Assembly: GCA_900545305.1 (NCBI GenBank)
Contig: UQYD01000004.1
Span: 1-64,000 of the forward strand
Origin: an uncultured Eubacterium sp.
Lineage (GTDB): Bacteria > Bacillota > Clostridia > Lachnospirales > CAG-274
Direction of reading: 5' to 3'
DNA length: 64,000 nucleotides
A program made the position numbers and the translations under genes. Under the pieces are notes generated by a model. It ran no database searches. It had not been told where the DNA came from and saw only the letters and a program-made list of their open reading frames with translations. Below are positions 58,950 through 64,000 of the stretch, in pieces (position 1 is the stretch's first letter; the number at the start of each line of letters is the position of its first letter).

Positions 58950-61051
58950 TGAACACTATAAATTTAGATAACCCTGAGCTTTACAACAATAGAGAATTAA
59001 GCTGGCTGGAATTTAATGAAAGAGTTTTAGAAGAAGCCTTTGACAAGACAAACCCTATTATAGAAAGATTTAAGTTTCTTGCCATTACATCATCTAACTT
59101 AGACGAATTCTTTATGGTTAGAGTTTCTGGTCTTATAGATAGAAAAATTGCTGGTTCAGTTTCTAAAGACCCTGCCGGATTAAGTGTAAAGCAACAGCTT
59201 TCAGCAATTAGTGCTAGAGTACACGAAATGGCACAAAAACAGTATAACTGCCTTAATAGAAGTCTTTTACCTTTCTTAGACGGCGAAAAAATAAATATTT
59301 TAACATACAAAGAGCTTTCAAAGGCACAAAAAACCTTTGTAAGGGATTATTATGACACAACTGTATTCCCTATTCTTACACCAATGGCTATTGACCAAAG
59401 TAGACCATTTCCTCTTTTAGCAAACAAAAGTCTTAACATTATAGTAGAAACAACAGAAAAGAACAAGAATTTTGCCTTAGTTCAAGTTCCTAATGTTATT
59501 CCTAGACTTGTTAAATTGCCATCAGAAGACGGCACTACACAGATTATTATGCTTGAAGATATTGTAAAGGAATACATTAAAACTCTTTTTGTAGATTTCC
59601 CAATTTCAAATGCCTATTGCTTTAGAATAACTAGAAACAGTGACCTTGATATTGACGAAGACGATAGCCACGATTTATTGGAAGAAATAGAAGAATCTAT
59701 AAAGCAAAGAATTTGGGGCGAGCCTGTACGCCTTGAAGTAGAAAAAGGAATAAACGAAAAATGCTATAAATTCCTTAAAAATCAGCTTAACCTTGAGGAA
59801 GAATATATTTACAAAGCTAATGGTATACTTGATTTGACAGTATTTTTTGCCTTAGGTGGCATTGTAGATAGACCGGAATTATGTGATGCTCCTATGCCTC
59901 CACTTCCTGTACCGGAATTTGTAGATAAGGATATGTACGAAGTTATCAAGCAAGGTGATGTTTTAGTTCATCATCCATACCAATCCTTTGATTGCGTAGT
60001 AAACTTTGTTAAAAATTCTGCTGTTGACCCAAAAGTTCTTGCTATAAAGCAAACACTTTACAGAGTTTCCGGTAATTCTCCTATTATTAAAGCTCTTATT
60101 GATGCTGCTGAAAACGGTAAACAGGTTACAGTATTAGTAGAGTTAAAGGCTAGATTTGATGAAGAAAACAACATCAACTGGGCAAAGAAGTTAGAAAAGG
60201 CCGGCTGTCACGTTATATATGGTTTGGTAGGCTTGAAAACTCATTGTAAGTTATGTCTTGTAGTAAGACAAGAAGAAGTTGGCATTGTTAGATATGTTCA
60301 TTTAGGAACTGGTAACTACAATGATAAGACAGCTAAGTTATATACTGATATGGGTATGTTTACTTGCAGAGAAAGTATTGCCAGTGATGTATCATCACTT
60401 TTCAACGTATTGACAGGCTATTCAAAAGCAAGAAACTGGAATAAAATTGCTGTTGCTCCAACAGATTTACGTTCAATGTTCTTACAGAGAATAGAAAGAG
60501 AAACGGAAAATGCCCTTGCCGGTAAGCCTTCTAAAATTACTGCAAAGGTAAACTCTCTTGTAGATAAAGATATTATTAAGGCACTTTACAGAGCATCACA
60601 GGCTGGTGTAAAGATTGACCTTATTGTAAGAGGTATTTGCTGTCTCAAGCCTAATATTGCCGGTATAAGCGACAATATAAACGTAATAAGTATTGTAGGC
60701 AGATTTTTGGAACATAGTAGAATATACTACTTCCAAAATGATGACTCTCCAAAGATTTATCTTGCCAGTGCAGACTGGATGCCTAGAAACCTTGATAGAC
60801 GAGTTGAAGTTGCTTTCCCTGTAGATAATCCAGATTTAAAGAAGCGTATTGTTAAAATTCTTGACATTACTCTTAATGACACAATTAAGACAAGAGTAGC
60901 TCAAAATGACGGTACATACAGAAGAAAAGACAAGCGAGGCAAAGAGCTTATTTCTTCACAAATGGAATTTTATAAAATGGAAAAAAAGAGGAATGATTCT
61001 TTCTTTGCTGAAAGCAAAAAAGATGTGTTTATACCAAATAAAGGCGAATAA
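58949..61051 (+). CDS. ppk: Polyphosphate kinase 1
   Basis: 700 residues, full length. It has the N domain (NRELSWLEFNERVLEEAFD), the head domain and two catalytic C domains. VLVELKARFDEENNINWAKK and GLVGLKTHCKLCLVV contain the autophosphorylated His. RYVHLGTGNYNDKTAKLYTD, DLIVRGICCLKPNIAG and the second-histidine segment FLEHSRIYYFQ follow. It makes polyphosphate from ATP reversibly. It is co-translated with ppx. Confidence 0.97.
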   Translation: MNTINLDNPELYNNRELSWLEFNERVLEEAFDKTNPIIERFKFLAITSSNLDEFFMVRVSGLIDRKIAGSVSKDPAGLSVKQQLSAISARVHEMAQKQYNCLNRSLLPFLDGEKINILTYKELSKAQKTFVRDYYDTTVFPILTPMAIDQSRPFPLLANKSLNIIVETTEKNKNFALVQVPNVIPRLVKLPSEDGTTQIIMLEDIVKEYIKTLFVDFPISNAYCFRITRNSDLDIDEDDSHDLLEEIEESIKQRIWGEPVRLEVEKGINEKCYKFLKNQLNLEEEYIYKANGILDLTVFFALGGIVDRPELCDAPMPPLPVPEFVDKDMYEVIKQGDVLVHHPYQSFDCVVNFVKNSAVDPKVLAIKQTLYRVSGNSPIIKALIDAAENGKQVTVLVELKARFDEENNINWAKKLEKAGCHVIYGLVGLKTHCKLCLVVRQEEVGIVRYVHLGTGNYNDKTAKLYTDMGMFTCRESIASDVSSLFNVLTGYSKARNWNKIAVAPTDLRSMFLQRIERETENALAGKPSKITAKVNSLVDKDIIKALYRASQAGVKIDLIVRGICCLKPNIAGISDNINVISIVGRFLEHSRIYYFQNDDSPKIYLASADWMPRNLDRRVEVAFPVDNPDLKKRIVKILDITLNDTIKTRVAQNDGTYRRKDKRGKELISSQMEFYKMEKKRNDSFFAESKKDVFIPNKGE

Positions 61052-61054
61052 TAT

Positions 61055-61087
61055 CAAAAGCCCCGTAACTGAATGTACGGGGCTTTT
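61055..61087 (+). terminator. Terminator of ppx-ppk
   Basis: AAAAGCCCCGTA-actgaatg-TACGGGGCTTTT follows the ppk stop within a few bases; a T-run is included in the stem. Confidence 0.85.
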
Positions 61088-61159
61088 AAAAAGTTTCGAA
61101 AAAGCTAATTTTAGAGAAGATTTTGCAATTTTCAACAAATAAATTTGCATATTTTTTCA

Positions 61160-61340
61160 GATTATCAAAGGAAAGTTGTTAAGAAAACCTTGGTTTTCTT
61201 AAATTAATTCCGCAACTCGAGCTTTGCCCGAGTGAGGAGGGGACAAAAATATGGTACTGGTTTTTAGTGCCATATTTTTCACGGCTGGTCCCTTCCTTAG
61301 ACTAACTGCAAGAAATGCAAGCATTTCTTGCAATACTTTT
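61160..61340 (+). ncRNA. Candidate structured non-coding RNA after ppk
   Basis: The 258-base gap without a gene is full of stems. AGTT-gt-TAAG closes with CTTA-gact-AACT. Inside lie GAAAACC-tt-GGTTTTC, ACTCGaGC-ttt-GCcCGAGT, and a long arm with AGGAGGGGAC/GTCCCTTCCT and AAAAATATGG/CCATATTTTT. A perfect 12-base hairpin TGCAAGAAATGC-aa-GCATTTCTTGCA with a T-rich tail (ACTTTTGTTTTTAT) ends it. The plus strand is favoured because of that tail. A clear promoter is not seen. The family is not recognised. Confidence 0.55.
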
Positions 61341-61344
61341 GTTT

Positions 61345-63477
61345 TTATTTAAAACTCATATAATATAAGTATGTACTAGATGTATCTTTAGAAACTGTAA
61401 CTGTTCCTGCTTTTACAGGAACTTCTAAAGCACCGTCTGATACAATAGTATATGAAACATTATTTACTTTTATCTTTTTACCACTACCACCATTAGCTAC
61501 AAGTGTAAGTGTACCGTCTTTTGGAGCCGTAAAGGATATTGCTGTGCCACTTTCCATTTTAACAGCCTTTGTAAGTATCAATCCATTATATGTAATAGTT
61601 GTGGCATCTTTATAATTCTTAGCCTTTACGCTATAGAAATCATCTGTATTTTCTCCTGTAGTGTAATTCCAAACCTTAGCAGAACTTTTAGCTAAGTACC
61701 ACAAAGCATCTAGCAAGTCTATTTTACCGTCATTGTTTAAATCAGTGGCAACAATATCTGTTTTCAATCCCTGTACCAACTTTAACATAATGGCACAATC
61801 TTTTTTATCTACATTTCCATCTTTGTTTAAATCGGCCTTATCATATGTTGTAGTTTCTGTTGTTGCCTCTGTAGTTGTTGTTGTTGTAGAAACTGTTGTA
61901 ACTGTAGGCTTGCTACCATCTTGATACTCAAAAGCACCTACATCTACAGTTCCAATAGCTCTGTAATTGTTGCCTAAATCAACCATGCTACCCATATCAT
62001 TTAAAACACCATTGTCACCTAAATCAATACCGTAAGAGCCGTTGGCAAGGCTATAATCGCTATTAAAACTAGGTTTACCACTATAGTTTGTACCACCTAC
62101 AAAAGTGTTAAAGGCATCTATACCTTCAAATGATTTATCTTGATATTCAAAATAAACACCATCAGAGCCATTTGTGTCATAAAACACATTGTTGTTAAAT
62201 GTAACATTTAAGGTATATTGTGCCGGCAAATCTTTACCAATTAATGGGTACTTGTTAGAAGATTTATACACCATATTGTTTCTAACATCTACACCATTAC
62301 ATTTTACAAAACAGAATTCACCATTCCAACCACCTTCGCCTTCACCATTATCTACAAGGGTATTATTATATATCTTTGTTTCTGTCACATAGCCGGTTTT
62401 TTTCTTATCATAACCACCAACTCTTATACCACCACAAGAGTTTTTGTATACAAGATTATTTCTGACTATAACATTTTTAACAGGATAATCTGCCTGCAAT
62501 TCTTCTGAACCAATTTCAATACCATACATACTGCCATAAATAATATTGTTTTCAAATATAGTATCTCTTGCACCGTCTAAGTAAAGACCTGCACACTCTG
62601 CATATGAGCATATAGAATTGTAAACAGTATTACCGGCAGCAACACAGTATCTAGGCTGGTCATAAGCTGGAACAGTACAATATTTTGCATTACCATAGAA
62701 GTCGATACCAATGTTAGTATTGTCGTGTACAGTATTGTTGATTACATTTACATATTTACAGTTACCAGAAGTTGAAAGTGTTTCACTCCAACCTGTTGTA
62801 TTATTATGTATATTATTATTTTCAATACAAATATTGTTAATAGAAGTTTCGTCTGTCTTACCTTCGCCAAAAAGCAAAATACCATTTGCTTCGCCGTTTT
62901 CATTTTCCCCAGGCTTTGTAGTAAGTAAATTGTGAATGTGATTATTGCTTATAATAACGTGATTTTCGCAATCGTCAAGAAGAATACCATAGGCCTTTTC
63001 AGCTGAATGTCCACCTATTTCAAGTCCATAAATCTTAATGTAATTACAGCCATTCAAGTGCAAAATAGCACCGTCTGTACCAGTTGTACAAGTCAAAAAA
63101 GGTGTTTCATTAGGGTAGTTTCTCAATGTAATATACTTACCCTCACTACCTGATGTCTTAAATGTATTAAGAGCATTATAAGTACCACCTCTGACATATA
63201 TTGTCTGACCTGCCTTTACTGTATCTAAGGCTTTTTGAACAGTAGCAAAAGGCTTGTCTATTGTACCTGTATTACTGTCGATACCTGTAGTGGCAACGTA
63301 GAGGGCATTGTCCTCAATAGTGTCACTAAATTCATTAAACATTTCAGCCTTAAAGCTGTCCTCTCCCTGTAGTGCTATTTTGTCCTTTGGCATTTGGGCA
63401 TAAGCTCCCACCGTCATTAGCATAATGACACCAAGTGCCAAAATAGCTGTGCATAATAGTTTTTTCAATAAAAACAC
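61345..63477 (-). CDS. Secreted right-handed beta-helix protein with internal dockerin (probable polysaccharide lyase)
   Basis: 710 residues with a signal peptide (1-27, TVGAYAQ). A beta-helix (about 55-515) begins LYVATTGIDSNTGTIDKPF and has many Asn ladders (ENNIIYGS, VRNNLVYKNS). A Thr-rich linker (about 520-545) and a true type I dockerin follow (about 546-600), with two calcium loops DLNKDGNVDKKD and DLNNDGKIDLLD. A C-terminal beta module (about 620-710) ends the protein. The helix start resembles PL9/PL6-like and NosD-type proteins; no catalytic residue is certain, so the substrate is inferred from the other pectin enzymes in the window. Confidence 0.78.
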   Translation of the reverse strand: MFLLKKLLCTAILALGVIMLMTVGAYAQMPKDKIALQGEDSFKAEMFNEFSDTIEDNALYVATTGIDSNTGTIDKPFATVQKALDTVKAGQTIYVRGGTYNALNTFKTSGSEGKYITLRNYPNETPFLTCTTGTDGAILHLNGCNYIKIYGLEIGGHSAEKAYGILLDDCENHVIISNNHIHNLLTTKPGENENGEANGILLFGEGKTDETSINNICIENNNIHNNTTGWSETLSTSGNCKYVNVINNTVHDNTNIGIDFYGNAKYCTVPAYDQPRYCVAAGNTVYNSICSYAECAGLYLDGARDTIFENNIIYGSMYGIEIGSEELQADYPVKNVIVRNNLVYKNSCGGIRVGGYDKKKTGYVTETKIYNNTLVDNGEGEGGWNGEFCFVKCNGVDVRNNMVYKSSNKYPLIGKDLPAQYTLNVTFNNNVFYDTNGSDGVYFEYQDKSFEGIDAFNTFVGGTNYSGKPSFNSDYSLANGSYGIDLGDNGVLNDMGSMVDLGNNYRAIGTVDVGAFEYQDGSKPTVTTVSTTTTTTEATTETTTYDKADLNKDGNVDKKDCAIMLKLVQGLKTDIVATDLNNDGKIDLLDALWYLAKSSAKVWNYTTGENTDDFYSVKAKNYKDATTITYNGLILTKAVKMESGTAISFTAPKDGTLTLVANGGSGKKIKVNNVSYTIVSDGALEVPVKAGTVTVSKDTSSTYLYYMSFK

Positions 63478-63501
63478 CTTCCTTTTTTAGTCATAAGTAC
63501 A

Positions 63502-63530
63502 AGTATACGACTAAAGAAAATTAAAGTCAA
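63502..63530 (-). promoter_or_regulatory. Promoter of the dockerin beta-helix gene with flanking inverted repeat
   Basis: On the minus strand TTGACT (63525-63530), a 17-base spacer and TATACT (63502-63507). The inverted repeat TTTAGTC...GACTAAA (about 63487-63516) spans the -10 and the start site and could be an operator. Confidence 0.72.
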
Positions 63531-63584
63531 TAAACTTCAGTCCGAAATATTGTACAAAAAGGAAGGTGAAATTCTACATTATGG

Positions 63585-63935
63585 CTATTTTAATTTTTCA
63601 GCCCATTGAGGTTCTTTAAAACCTATTAAAACAAAGTCATCGCCTATAACTAGAGGACGTTTAACAAGCATACCGTCTGTTCCTAGAAGATTAAGCTGTT
63701 CTTCTTCTGTCATATTAGGCAATTTATCTTTTAAGCCAAGTTCCTTGTACTTTAAGCCACTTGTATTAAAGAACTTTTTAAGTGGTAAACCACTTTTTTC
63801 ATACCAAACCTTTAATTCTTCGGCTGTTGGATTGTTTTCCACAATATGTCTGTCCTCAAACTCAACTCCATTACTTTCAAGCCAATTTTTAGCCTTTTTA
63901 CAAGTTGAGCATTTTGGGTATTCTAAAAATAACAT
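63585..63935 (-). CDS. ArsC/Spx family thioredoxin-fold protein
   Basis: 116 residues, starting MLFLEYPKCSTCKKAKNWLE with the CxxC (Cys-Ser-Thr-Cys) of the Spx/ArsC family. Later segments are FEDRHIVENNPTAEEL, PLKKFFNTSGLKYKELGLKD and DGMLVKRPLVIGDDFVLIGF. The KRP motif with its Arg is typical of arsenate-reductase-like YffB/Spx proteins. It could be a reductase or an RNA-polymerase-binding regulator; the length and residues favour the YffB/ArsC-like group. RBS AGGAGG. Confidence 0.85.
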   Translation of the reverse strand: MLFLEYPKCSTCKKAKNWLESNGVEFEDRHIVENNPTAEELKVWYEKSGLPLKKFFNTSGLKYKELGLKDKLPNMTEEEQLNLLGTDGMLVKRPLVIGDDFVLIGFKEPQWAEKLK

Positions 63936-63956
63936 TTTTATTCCTCCTGTTCAAAA

Positions 63957-64000
63957 CCTCGGATTTATCTTTCCGATTCATTGTCAGAACAAATTAACTT
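63957..64000 (+). repeat. Three-hairpin intergenic repeat, copy R5, cut by the window edge
   Basis: TCGGA-TTTATCTT-TCCGA with the TTCATT end is followed by TGTCAGAACAAATTAACTT, which is the head and first half-hairpin of a further type A unit. At least two units therefore stand in tandem here, continuing beyond the window. Confidence 0.8.

Noticed and set aside
42033..63477. A single pectin-utilisation locus
   Set aside because: The four enzyme genes are spread over more than 56 kb, on both strands, among unrelated housekeeping genes, with no shared transporter, regulator or operator.

Overview
The window comes from an AT-rich, Gram-positive, spore-forming anaerobe of the class Clostridia. 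The evidence is the Firmicutes-type gene content and order (rpmH-rnpA-yidD-yidC-jag-mnmE-mnmG-rsmG, rpsF-ssb-rpsR), an isoleucine T-box leader, SLH and dockerin modules, DUF951 and the spore germination protease Gpr. Four very large secreted proteins act on pectin, or look as if they do (a PL9 and a PL1 pectate lyase, a pectin methylesterase/acetylesterase fusion, and a beta-helix protein with a dockerin). A plant-fibre-fermenting gut or rumen bacterium is therefore likely; I cannot fix the genus.

Layout. 1-240: the 3' end of a tRNA and two tRNA-Gln genes. 400-520: a repeat cluster and the terminator of the operon to its right. 530-6482 (minus): a YibE/F membrane protein, an ABC-2 export system and an uncharacterised membrane-anchored protein. 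6630-10541: PL9 pectate lyase. 10617-17934 (minus): a GNAT enzyme, then the rpmH-to-rsmG housekeeping cluster, with no dnaA beside it. 18114-21699 (plus): a YitT protein and a three-gene ABC importer. 21740-24330: a possible non-coding RNA, a MerR regulator with a divergent 19-bp-spacer promoter, and a SigV/RsiV-like sigma/anti-sigma pair. 24369-25159 (minus): small genes, including an orphan Nif11-type peptide. 25334-26369 (plus): rpsF-ssb-rpsR. 26486-28157 (minus): a UppS-like prenyltransferase, a flavoprotein and an Rrf2 regulator.

28228-41752 (minus) is the branched-chain amino acid region: ilvN-ilvC-cimA-leuC-leuD-leuB behind an Ile T-box, then a lipase-like gene, an ilvD/leuB fusion pseudogene, an SLH protein, ilvD and ilvB. 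CimA makes citramalate, which LeuCDB and then the Ilv enzymes convert to isoleucine without threonine. 42033-51140: PL1 lyase, a zinc-ribbon membrane protein, thiE, and the CE8-CE12 esterase. 51459-53982: a strong non-coding RNA candidate, rpsT, gpr and recX. 53988-57289: DUF951, MscS and three related small membrane proteins. 57426-61051: ppx-ppk. 61160-63935: another RNA candidate, the dockerin beta-helix protein and an ArsC/Spx-like protein.

The observations most worth pursuing are: (1) a family of three-hairpin repeats, found in several places and lying directly beside the T-tracts of intrinsic terminators in one orientation, with compensating stem changes between copies; (2) a promoter-to-terminator non-coding transcription unit at about 51459-51729 with competing pairings; (3) two further structured intergenic regions, one of them facing a MerR-type promoter that leads to no gene; (4) the ilvD-leuB fusion scar. 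All calls were made by reading the sequence; no database search or folding program was run.
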